Shown piece after piece: positions 10,160-18,127 of a stretch of 28,254 nt of DNA. A program made the translations under genes and the position numbers. The notes under the pieces are model-generated. The model made no database searches, was not told the origin of the DNA, and worked only from the letters and a program-made list of their open reading frames with translations. Source of the stretch: Perkinsus marinus ATCC 50983 (taxonomy: Eukaryota > Perkinsozoa > Perkinsida > Perkinsidae); contig NW_003216737.1 in NCBI RefSeq assembly GCF_000006405.1, positions 19,752-48,005 of the forward strand, given 5' to 3'. Positions within the stretch are counted from its first letter, which is position 1. The number at the start of each line of letters is the position of its first letter.

Positions 10160-10401
10160 TCTGGCATAGCGGCCCCAAAAGTAGATCTATCCTGAATAGT
10201 ATAGTCTTCTAGCATAGCGGCCCCGCCCAGGTAGATCTATCCTGAATAGTATAGTCCTCTGGCATACCGGCCCCGCAAGTAGATCTATCCTAAATGGTAT
10301 AGTCCTCTGGCATATCGGCCCCACAAGTAGATCTATCCTGAATAGTATAGTCCTCTGGCATATCGGCCCCACAAGTAGATCTATTCTGAATATTATAGTC
10401 C
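10160..10401. repeat. Minisatellite B, 48-50-bp unit x 5, inside the FEN1-like gene
   Basis: Units start at TCTGGCATA-like words at 10160, 10208, 10258, 10306 and 10354 (spacing 48, 50, 48, 48). The core is GGCATAGCGGCCCC ... AGTAGATCTATCCTGAATAG. It shares GGCATAG-GGCCC and CCTGAAT with minisatellite A, in the same orientation. Confidence 0.93.
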
Positions 10402-10418
10402 TCTGACAATGTCAGAGC
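10402..10418. repeat. Perfect 7-bp hairpin with 3-nt loop at the end of minisatellite B
   Basis: CTCTGAC-AAT-GTCAGAG follows the last repeat unit directly. Thirteen bases later the AGCGGAGCGAA intron motif begins, ahead of the FEN1-like exon 3 acceptor. Confidence 0.7.
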
Positions 10419-10430
10419 AAATTTAGATTT

Positions 10431-10441
10431 AGCGGAGCGAA
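10431..10441 (+). other. AGCGGAGCGAA motif in a FEN1-like intron
   Basis: TTTAGCGGAGCGAA lies 17 nt before the CACAG acceptor of exon 3. The same 11-mer occurs in two introns of the kinase gene (12452-12462, and inverted at 11808-11818). Confidence 0.6.
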
Positions 10442-11031
10442 ACACTTTCCTTTCACAGGTTTACGAGATGTCTCTTCCTATTGTACCGGAGCAGTTGGAT
10501 ATGACGGTGGAGCAGCTCATTGACTTCTGCATCATATACGGCTGCGATTATCTGGACATCATTAGAGGCATTGGTATCAGAGGCCAAATCCTGGGCAGTG
10601 GCATTTTCCGACTTGAAACTTTGAATGCTCCCGTATGCACTGCTGGTTGATGCTCTATTGTTGGTAGAACTAGATGGCTTTGATGTCGCTCACTTCGAAT
10701 GAGGGCGCGTGAAACTTCTCTATCAGGTCCGAATAACGCGTTCGAATCGATAGAAGAGCACAAAAGCATCGAGGGTGTACTCGATCATCTTGATAAGACC
10801 AAGTTCACAGTGCCAGAAAGCTGGTCTGAAAGGGATTATAAACAAGTAGGATTGTTGTTTGATTTATCGCGCGCTCTCTCAGGTTAGGAAGTATTTCCTC
10901 GAGGCTCCTGCAGTGGAAAGAGAAAATGTCGATTTGAAATGGCCGACGCCAGATTATGAAGCCTTGAAGAAGTTCTTAGTTGACGATAATCAGTTCTCTG
11001 AAGATCGAGTAGAGAAGTAGGATGAGGGCGC

Positions 11032-11042
11032 AGGTTCGATCC
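11032..11042 (+). other. AGGTTCGATCC motif in the last FEN1-like intron
   Basis: The 89-nt intron 11017-11105 contains GCGCAGGTTCGATCCTCGG shortly after its donor. The 10-mer GGTTCGATCC also occurs in a TMEM144 intron (inverted there) and, inverted, at 3653-3662. Confidence 0.6.
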
Positions 11043-11582
11043 TCGGTGAGGTCGTTTTTGATGCTGATATTTGTTCTTCAGTCAATTCTCATGGATGTGG
11101 TGTAGGTACATCAGTAGACTGAAAAAGTGTAAACGAGCGAAGACACAAATGCGATTAGACACTTTCTCTGAAACGACTAAGCCGGCTATCAAAAAAGAGG
11201 ATAAATTATATCCGTTTAAAAAAGAAAAGAAGAAGAGTAGGCCCTCACCAGGACGATGGTTGTTGATCATTTTATGGTAGAAATTGGAGGAATCAGAGCA
11301 TTCATCGTTTATATGAAGAATATCCTCATCAAAAATGATTTCAATTTCGCATCAACTTTTCTACCATATCCAGACGGTGGAATTAACATTTTAGTGGTTG
11401 ATTTTCTGAAATGATCTCGATATGTTCTCGCTGTGGTCGCTAGCGATAGGGCTTCCAGATAGTGCGAATGTTGGCGGAAAAAAGAGAGCTAGCGCAACGA
11501 TGAGGAAATCGAATGCGAAGAAGGTTAAGAAATGATGCAAGTGAAAGAGGGGCAAGCCCCTGCAAATATTGAACGTAGCTGA

Positions 11583-11583
<1 letters not shown>

Positions 11584-11622
<39 letters not shown>

Positions 11623-11624
11623 GA
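11584..11624 (+). repeat. (TTG)n microsatellite
   Basis: Thirteen or so uninterrupted TTG units lie between the FEN1-like gene and the kinase. Reading it on the other strand gives poly-Gln or poly-Asn frames with no other support. Confidence 0.97.
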
Positions 11625-11722
11625 AGTTCGTAATTAGCAATTGGTACGATGTAGTTGGTCCTACTGTGTTGCGTTAACAGTTGGAGTATCAGATTTTTGA
11701 TTTGTAGGTATTTGTCATTGTG

Positions 11723-14073
11723 ATGGTAACGGAGGATCACCATCATCACGAGTTGCGGGGGAGGAAGAGATATCGAATAGAAAAGTTCATCAGTATGAAT
11801 ATTATGCTTCGCTCCGCTGAGAGTTAAATTGACGAGTAGGTGAGGGAACGTACGGTAAGGTGTTCTTGGCCAAGGACCTCTCCAATGGCGAGGATGTCGC
11901 AATAAAGAGGCTGAAGACGGCAGCAGCATCGGCTGGTGAGCGGGTTGGGAGGGAAAAGATGACGAGATGTGCATGCGTGCAGGGACAAGTGGTGGTGGCA
12001 TTGGAGGAATACACTTTACGTGTATCAGGGAGATGAAGGTCATGAAAGCTGTTCACAGCGAGAATGTCATGTCGTTGGTCGATGTAATAATCCTACGGTC
12101 ATTTTGTCGCGCGCCACGAAAATGTAGACCATTTGCTCCTCGGGGCATCAGAATTCTGCAGAGTTTGCCTGATACATGGAAGAGTTGCTCTTTCATTCAA
12201 CCATGATTGCCAATGTTGGAGGCTAAGCTGAATACCCGAATATGATCATGTTTTTGAGACTCGCTATTATACCCTACAGGTGTTCTCCTGAAGGAAGTCA
12301 TCGTAGTAGGTTTTCGCATCAATTAACGAGGATGAGGCATCAGCTGAGGAGTCGGCATCTACGGCAACCCCTAGGCACAAACAACCTCAATTGTCATTGG
12401 TCATGAAGTTCATGCATTGTGATCTGAAGAAAGTCCTAAGTAAATTATTTTAGCGGAGCGAAGCGTTTCAGGAATGGTAATTTTCAGGTTCGAGGAATGT
12501 TACTTTATCTTTACCATGTATTAAGGCTATGGTATACCAAATAGTGTCGGGCGTGAAGGCTCTCCATGATGTCTGGTTCGTCCATCGGGATCTGTCATCT
12601 GGCAACGTCTTGTGTGATATCAACACTGGAACGCTCAGTTTAACCGATTTCGGTCTCGCCAGGCAGCTTGGCCAACCGCCTCCGGTGAGAAGCGAATATT
12701 CCCTTTCCTGAGCTCTGCTGAATCGCCATTGATGAGTGTCGATCTTTGTGATGTAGTGTCACGGTTAGGTTGGTGTGTGTATTTTTGGGAGGGTAGTTAG
12801 TAGGTTAGTTTGTACAACGTAAGGTCCCGGGGTCTATACCCGCGTCCGACATCTACATCACATCGCTTCGAACTCTTCCTTGAAATGGAATTCTGCTCTA
12901 CTATAATCATTTGTTGATCATTTCTGTTTTCAGGGATGTTTCGGTCAGTCTAAGCGGTCGTTCGGAGGCAACATGACCTTCAATGTGGTCACGTTGTGGT
13001 ATAGAGCTCCTGAATTGTTATTTGAATCCTCCTATTACTCTCCAGCAGTCGACATCTGGTCTATCGGTACACTCATGGCAGAAATGCTACCTCGGGGGGA
13101 AAGGAGTCGACCGAGTACTGTTAAACGCAGGGCCCCACTCTTCCAGGTGATTATTATTGGAGAAATAGAATCAGGGTTTGTAAAGTCAGGATATTTGGTT
13201 ACAGTTGAATTCAAAACTCAGGGTTTACGCGTACGAAGAGGCTGAAGTGTTTTCCCACTAGTTCGAATAATTCCCGTTGAAATTTTGTCGGTAAAACTCA
13301 TATGTTCGGTCTAGTGAGGCGAGGATATCAAACATGAAATTTTTACTCTCATTCGAAACATCGTGGAAGTGTGTCGCTTCGGTAACTCACATGACCGAAG
13401 CGATACACATGTATTCTGTAACCATGTTCATTGAATCAATTCTTGTCCAATTCAGAATCGATTCTAGTATTATCTCATAGGAAGTGTAAGAAGCGGCTCT
13501 GGAAATGATTCTGAGTTTCGAAATCGGTATATTGAATGCCGACCCTTGTGAGTAACATCATCATCATCATGGCGAGCGCGCCAAAATATATTCCGTGAAA
13601 CCGTTACCGTTTCGGCTGCTCATGATAGCCATGAACTTTACCAAAACTGTTTTCTGATCTATTGTTTCACCAATCCTTTGTAGTGTAATCTTGTAGGTTC
13701 CCTCTGAGGTTGATCTACTCAAGGCCATCGTGGAGCTTCTCGGTACTCCGTCAGAACAGGCCTGGCCAGAAGCCTCCAGCCTCCCTAGCTTCCATGAGTT
13801 TGCTTATCTACCCGAACCTGATAATTGGCCTCGGGATATGTTCGGGGATGCTTGCAGAGAATCGGATAAGTTGGATGAATTCCTTAAAAGTGAACATGAA
13901 CTTAATAGTAGTCGTATGTCCATGTGCATGTGCTAGGTATGTTGATGTTGAATCCAACAGCCCGACCATCGAGTGCTGAGCTCTTAAAACACGATTACTT
14001 CACTTTGGGCCATCCTACTATGGCGAGCAAAGGAGAGGTAGCAAAAGCGCTACGCCCAGCTGTGGGTGGATGA
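11723..14073 (+). CDS. CDK-like Ser/Thr protein kinase, eight exons (384 residues)
   Basis: Exons: 11723-11792, 11840-11935, 11983-12083, 12310-12439, 12488-12684, 12934-13146, 13697-13907, 13937-14073; all GT-AG with matching phase. The kinase subdomains appear in order: a Gly loop ([13 protein letters not shown]), the lysine (VAIKRLK), the alpha-C region ([11 protein letters not shown]), the hinge ([14 protein letters not shown]), the alpha-E helix ([13 protein letters not shown]), the catalytic loop ([10 protein letters not shown]), DFGLAR, the activation loop ([17 protein letters not shown]), [12 protein letters not shown], then [12 protein letters not shown] and [18 protein letters not shown]. 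The WYRAPELL and AVDIWS features place it in the CDK/CMGC group. There is no PSTAIRE helix, so the cyclin partner and subfamily are unclear. Odd points: the usual Lys of HRDLK is Ser, and the first glycine of the loop is Ser. The fourth exon start has three possible nearby AG sites. Confidence 0.85.
11808..11818 (-). other. AGCGGAGCGAA motif (inverted) in kinase intron 1
   Basis: The 47-nt intron 11793-11839 contains TTCGCTCCGCT, the reverse complement of the motif in kinase intron 4 and the FEN1-like intron. Confidence 0.6.
12452..12462 (+). other. AGCGGAGCGAA motif in kinase intron 4
   Basis: The 48-nt intron 12440-12487 reads GTAAATTATTTTAGCGGAGC and continues GAAGCG..., ending TTTTCAG. 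The motif occupies about a quarter of the intron. Confidence 0.6.
12813..12845 (+). other. tRNA-like T-arm in kinase intron 5
   Basis: Within intron 12685-12933, GTAAGGTCCCGGGGTCTATA is followed by CCCGCGTCCGAC. CCGGG and CCCGC pair at four of five positions around a GTCTATA loop, and TAGTTAGTAGGTTAG upstream resembles a D-arm/A-box. The acceptor stem does not pair. It is a degenerate tRNA-like piece similar to the one near 2500. Confidence 0.35.
13371..13408. repeat. Inverted repeat in the long kinase intron 6
   Basis: GTGTCGCTTCGGT (13371-13383) and ACCGAAGCGATACAC (13394-13408) pair with one bulge across a 10-nt loop, inside intron 13147-13696. The rest of this 550-nt intron holds nothing I can name. 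Confidence 0.65.
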
Positions 14074-14808
14074 GCTTACACTGGTCTCTCAATTTACGTA
14101 GGTCTCGTTGGGTTTATTAATGATGGTTTATGTATCATCGTGTAAGTCGTTTACGAGGGGATCGTCGAGGATCTCACAAATGAATTGATCGCTGTTCCGA
14201 ACGGAAATCCATCAGTGATGATGAACCACGCTGCTGAGTATAAAACCTCATTTTTCGGAGTCGCCGTGGGTATTTGACATTTTTGGTCGAAAGGGTCTCA
14301 TCCCGAAGTGGATTGAACTCGAATTGACTATTACGATGATGATAATTATTATTATGGGCTAAAAGGAAAGTAGACTGAAATGCATCGCCCTATAATGAGG
14401 ACGGTATGAGAGTCTACTCAAGCTTAGTGCATATACATCCTCAGCACTTCCGATGGAGCATGAAGTCAACACAGACTTCTGTCTATTCGTGAGGCCGACC
14501 GTTAAGTGATTGCACTTCATTTCTCAATTGCGCTTATATTTCGTGATAGGTTTTTAAGGGTAGTACAGTGAGTGTCGATATATCAAGTTGTATGTATTCA
14601 CATCACTTTTAAAACATTCATTTGTTGACAATGTGCATAATCCCAACTAATTCAACTCTGTTTTTATACTCGGAAATATGGACCAAACACGTGCAAATAT
14701 ACTCTCTAAGGAGTGTCAGTGAAGGAGATGAAATCAAGAAAATCTTCAAAAAAATCAAAAGGTAAGCATTGAAATAGGACGAGTGTAGGAAGAGTTGAAT
14801 CATCATTG
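14074..14808. other. Intergenic, convergent gene ends
   Basis: The kinase (+) and the LPMO-like gene (-) end towards each other. Only short AT-rich frames and a small ATT run near 14345 are present; no gene or large repeat was seen. Termination signals for both genes should lie here. Confidence 0.5.
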
Positions 14809-15531
14809 CTAATGTACGATTATATCCGAACAAGTAGCATAATAAACACCATCAAATTTGGACCACATATAGAGAACGGTGTAGATCCCGGGCTCGGTAT
14901 CAGCCGGAATGGTGATATCAGCCGAGGTTGGGTCTTTAGCAACGTTCGTATGGTAAAATGGTAGACACTTCTCCAACACAGTGAAATTCTCCCATGAAGG
15001 GTCTTCGGCGTATGGAGCTATCTTGAATACGATGCATGTACCTGATACGTTGAATGTGAGGGAGACGACACAATACAGCCATACCATCAGAGACAGAGTT
15101 AGTGTGTCCGTTGCCCATCCAGGAGACGTGTAGTTTCGACCCTGAATGAGATGCAACTCTGAGAAGCAGGAGGTGTATTGACTTGCCTCGGGTAACCTCA
15201 GCACGTTGGTGCATATTGGTTGCACCGGTGGTGCCAGCGCGTCTGCATGGGCGGAGAGAGCTCTCATCGAGAGGCTTATATGGTGGTGGCAACCCCATGC
15301 ACTGATCAAGGGATGACAAGGGACACATTGGTCGCTGAAAAGCAGAGATAGTTGGGCCACTTCACGCAAGTAGGTGGTGGTGCTCACCGCGTAATACTGG
15401 TCGGGATGCTGGTGTGTAGTCAGACCCATCCTCGGCAGACCAGCCTTGATGTCACCGACCAGATTGATCACCCAGCTATGACTGGATGCTTCCATGATGA
15501 CAGTGATGATGATGCTACAGATCATTAACAT
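14809..15531 (-). CDS. Secreted LPMO-like protein (copper polysaccharide monooxygenase candidate)
   Basis: Four exons on the minus strand: 15361-15531, 15187-15334, 15085-15141 and 14809-15041, totalling 202 residues with all phases consistent. A signal peptide (MLMICSIIITVIMEASS) precedes HSWV, so cleavage would expose an N-terminal His, as the copper-binding histidine brace requires. The second His can be placed in VSWMGNGHTNS, an NGH motif typical of LPMO folds. The C-terminal part has ADITIPADTEPGIYTVLYMW then YYATCSDIIV, matching the family's IP-x-x-PG-Y and Y-x-x-C-x-D-(I/V) ending with an axial aromatic. Conserved cysteines are present (CPLSSLDQC, LRPC, TCIVF, EKCLPF, TCSD). It would oxidatively cleave chitin or cellulose-like polymers outside the cell; the substrate is unknown. 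Intron 1 is only 26 nt and intron 2 is GC-AG. Confidence 0.65.
   Translation of the reverse strand: MLMICSIIITVIMEASSHSWVINLVGDIKAGLPRMGLTTHQHPDQYYAVSTTTYLREVAQLSLLFSDQCVPCHPLISAWGCHHHISLSMRALSAHADALAPPVQPICTNVLRLPEASQYTSCFSELHLIQGRNYTSPGWATDTLTLSLMVWLYCVVSLTFNVSGTCIVFKIAPYAEDPSWENFTVLEKCLPFYHTNVAKDPTSADITIPADTEPGIYTVLYMWSKFDGVYYATCSDIIVH
15142..15186 (-). other. GC-AG intron in the LPMO-like gene (45 nt)
   Basis: The minus-strand junction CGAG/GCAAGTCAATAC ... ATTCAG/GGTCG restores QRAEVTR-GSKLHVSWMGNG. The donor AG/GCAAGT is the same as in TMEM144 intron 1. Confidence 0.7.
15335..15360 (-). other. 26-nt intron in the LPMO-like gene
   Basis: Between GTGGCC and a pyrimidine-rich CTGCTTTTCAG. 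Removing it joins TTTYLRE to RPMCPLSS in phase 0, putting the Cys-rich LRPC region in frame. A second 26-nt intron is at 20272-20297. Confidence 0.6.
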
Positions 15532-16641
15532 AGTGTACGGGGGTGGAGGGTGAATATCTGTAGGCAGTAGAGTAATGTAAGATAATGGATAGACACGTGG
15601 GAAGCGTCATCAGTGGTAACTGAACTTAGAGTCTCATGAAGGCGGCTAATTGCGGAGTTTAGTGGCCCTGGTGAAACGGCTGGATATCGCTCGCCGACTC
15701 CGTGTATTAATATTATACAAATTTCATACAGTGGATGAAGTAATAATTCGTCGAGTATTTGGGGTTACGAAGCAGAGATGTTGGTTGATGAACCACTCGG
15801 GAGATTCAGGAAGTTCTGCCACTCACTGAGTAATACCAGTTGCCAGACGGCTGTGCGCCCACGAATTTAGTGTCACGTGATGAGCGCACAACACAGTTTT
15901 GCGCACGTGACACAACCGACTGTGATGACGGTGAGTTCTACTCATCCTCTTGTTCGTGTATGCAGAAGTAGGACGCTAAAATCTGCTGAATCGGACTGGA
16001 GCCATCAATTGAGTTGACTAAATTCATTATAGTGAATGTTCTGTCCTCTCAAGAGCGGACTCTAAGATTGCCCCACTTAGCCACCGTGAGTCGGTTGTCC
16101 GACACCTCTCGTATGTCAACCGGTGGCAGCCAACCTGCGACTTTGCTTGAAGATGACTGATGATATCACCCACTTGCATTCCTCTGGAATTCTCGCAGGT
16201 CCAACTTGAAGTTCCAGGATACCTCGGAATAATATCGTGCGATGACGCTCCGGAGAGCGTCAGCCAAGACTCAGTCTATCGCATGGCAACCACAAAAGTC
16301 ATACGATAGGTTTTCACCCTAGAAGGAATGATTCCTCAGAAATATCAGACTTTGAGGAAATACAACGATCATCTCGACTCGGCAGGTCGTTAAGTCGAGT
16401 TGATCGCATACAGGACGAATATCAGCACAGTACCTTTGTAAGGTTCTGAGGTCAGTGACTCAACGTTATTCACAGAGTTTTGCCATCGGCAGAAATCCTA
16501 GATTTCGGCGAAATCATTTCGCAGGGCTCTTCTTGCCTAATTCTGTGCATCAGGAGTTGCCATCCCCTGGAATTTCTTCCTCTCGGTTGGAGACCCACAT
16601 CGAATAAACACTCATAGCAAGATATACCGTAATCAAGAACG
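15532..16641. other. Intergenic region rich in short inverted repeats
   Basis: No supported gene. Hairpins include 15870-15913 (GTGTCACGTG and CACGTGACAC), GACGCTC/GAGCGTC near 16250, GATCATCTCGACT with its near-perfect reverse complement at 16362-16402, and GCGAAATCATTTCGC near 16510. Confidence 0.5.
15870..15913. repeat. Inverted repeat GTGTCACGTG ... CACGTGACAC
   Basis: A perfect 10-bp stem, extended by GCGCA/TGCGC after a 4-nt bulge, encloses a short loop. It includes two CACGTG E-box-like palindromes, which could be protein sites or simply part of the stem. Confidence 0.75.
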
Positions 16642-16726
16642 ATGGAAGCCAGAGCATTGGAGATGAACCATGAGCTCGCTGAGCAGAGCGGTCAGATCTT
16701 CTGCCTTACAGACATCTCTCACACAG
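16642..16726 (+). CDS. Possible first exon of a gene disrupted by the hAT-like element
   Basis: ATG 16642 opens a helical, coding-like frame (EARALEMNHELAEQSGQIF) that ends at a GTTAGT donor-like site at 16727. The hAT-like element inserted 60 bp downstream. A coding-like fragment at 17984-18127 lies just beyond it. Whether they belonged to one gene cannot be shown. Confidence 0.25.
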
Positions 16727-16777
16727 GTTAGTAACCACAGCAAGACCCTACCAAGACAACGGCTATCAAACAGTCTG

Positions 16778-16785
16778 AGCCGATG
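16778..16785 (+). repeat. Left target-site duplication AGCCGATG
   Basis: Identical to 17945-17952 immediately beyond the right terminal inverted repeat; the uninterrupted site would have had one copy. Confidence 0.9.
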
Positions 16786-17944
16786 TAGGGTGGCACGCGG
16801 AAGGAAAAATAGAAAAATTATTTCCTTCGGAAGGAAATTTGAAATTTGAAGGAAAAATACGGAAAAATATGGAAAAATAAATTTTTTCGCTTGGCCTGCC
16901 AGGTTTGCCAGGCCAGAGCGTCATCGTCTTATTCGGTCGGGCTGCTAGCAGATGATTTGCACTTACTAATCATGTTTCATAGCTTGATTGAAATTGAAAG
17001 CGTTACAAGATATGGGAGATATCCACACTGGAGGAGACCAGGGCGTGCGCTAAAGCTCAGCCGCTGCGGCTGATCAAGCGCGCTTTCTATAGGAAAGTTT
17101 GTAACGCAACGCTCGGTGATTAGAGCTGTCGTTGAGCATTACTTGATTGATCCTTTGATGGTTGCATTCCTTCGTTTCAGTTCATGGGCAGTCCATGGGG
17201 CGGCCAACATTGTCTTCTAGTAACCAACAAAGCCTTCCAGTTTCGATCGTTTTCACAGGTTCGGCCGCTCGTATCAGCAAGAAATGCAGACGAGAACACT
17301 GACTTACCATGCGAAACGAGGTGCGAACGTCAGTCTATTGGTAACGGTGATTACTGACTAGTTCAGAGCCTCATACTGTGAGCCTGCGGCCGGTTCCAGA
17401 ACCACTGCCTATATGTTGCGTCAGGGATACCTATCCGTTTGTTTTGGAGTATGCTACGTTGATACTCCACCGTCTTATGCTTGTGGGAAATTCCCCCAGG
17501 GGGAATGCTGCATTCCCACTGGGAATGCAGCATTTCCCGCTCGAATAAAATGATCATGATGCGAACTTCGCATTGCGAAGTGCCATGCAATAACTGAAAG
17601 TTTCAGTCCGAAACCGCAAGCTGGACCTTCCAGTGAAAGTGCGAATCGAATTCTCGCTCGCCACAAAAATCTTTGATCATCCTGGCGAACAAGGTCTCTT
17701 TATACTCAGTCTAACCGAGACGACTAACACAGGCATATATCCCAGACATCACCTGGTGTGAGACCTCTTGTTTTTTGGGATTTTTGTGCCGATTTATGGT
17801 CATTTCGGGAATTTTTTCTTTATTTTTCCTTATTTTTCCTTATTTTTCCTATTTTTCCTGCTCGAAAGAATTTTCTAAATTTCCTTCATCTTTCCGAAGG
17901 AAATGGAAGGAAATAATTGGAAGGAAATAATTCGTGCCACCCTA
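16786..17944. mobile_element. hAT-like non-autonomous DNA transposon, 1159 bp
   Basis: Perfect 12-bp terminal inverted repeats, TAGGGTGGCACG at the left and CGTGCCACCCTA at the right, are flanked by an exact 8-bp target duplication AGCCGATG (16778-16785 and 17945-17952). Subterminal regions are also inverted copies rich in GGAAATTATTTCC and GGAAAAATA words. An 8-bp duplication and TAGGGTGGCA-type ends are typical of hAT elements. There is no transposase; the only open frame (16846-17073) is unconvincing. The interior holds many hairpins. Confidence 0.88.
17490..17538. repeat. Tandem hairpins inside the hAT-like element
   Basis: GGGAATGCTGCATTCCC (17501-17517), ACT, then GGGAATGCAGCATTTCCC (17521-17538) form a stem with one bulge. 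ATTCCCCC-A-GGGGGAAT precedes it. The 3-nt ACT spacer is the same as in the FEN1-like hairpin. Confidence 0.85.
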
Positions 17945-17952
17945 AGCCGATG
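17945..17952 (+). repeat. Right target-site duplication AGCCGATG
   Basis: Second copy of the 8-bp duplication flanking the hAT-like element. Confidence 0.9.
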
Positions 17953-17983
17953 GACGGCCTGAGATATATTCAGCATGCTGCAT

Positions 17984-18127
17984 AACGATGACCCATACAA
18001 TCTAGTGGTACAGATACATAAAGGGGAATTCTTGGCCGCATACCGATATTATGATTCTCCTGGTGAGCAAAAAGATTACAACGAGTGTGTCGTCCGCGCC
18101 TATATAGACGAGAAGCTTGAGATGTGA
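17984..18127 (+). pseudogene. Coding-like fragment downstream of the hAT-like element
   Basis: A 47-residue open frame with protein-like composition (NDDPYNLVVQIHKGEFLAAY, then VVRAYIDEKLEM) ends in TGA. The frame just upstream (DGLRYIQHAA) is in another register, so a frameshift or splice would be needed to join them. The family is unknown. Confidence 0.3.

Larger units (their letters stand above)
9347..11280 (+). pseudogene. Flap endonuclease 1 (XPG/FEN1 family), broken: catalytic middle missing
   Basis: Exons: 9347-9501 (with an insert, below), 9698-9818, 10459-10573, 10727-10845, 10883-11016, 11106-11280. The N-terminus reads MGIKQLS, then NAPKSVSEQKKENY and LALDASMCLYQ (first catalytic Asp). 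Exon 2 is FLIAVRLGG...RTLRMMEA. Exon 3 resumes at EQLDMTVEQLIDFCIIYGCD then IRGIG, the helix-two-turn-helix. Then come FESIEEHKSIEGVLDHLD, DLKWPTPDYEALKKFL and a PIP-box-like QMRLDTF before a Lys-rich tail. About 125 residues between MMEA and VYEM are absent, including the FDG Asp, the CEAEA glutamates and the paired Asp residues. No exon encoding them exists in 9819-10458, where a minisatellite sits. A 32-nt hairpin insert also breaks the frame after the start. As assembled it cannot encode an active nuclease; misassembly is possible. Confidence 0.78.

Noticed and set aside
11525-12056. Minus-strand frames with poly-Gln/Asn from the (TTG)n run
   Set aside because: They are antisense to the kinase exons and arise from the microsatellite; no domain or splice support.
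16846-17073. Transposase in the hAT-like element
   Set aside because: The 75-residue frame has no hAT dimerisation or catalytic motif and overlaps palindromes.
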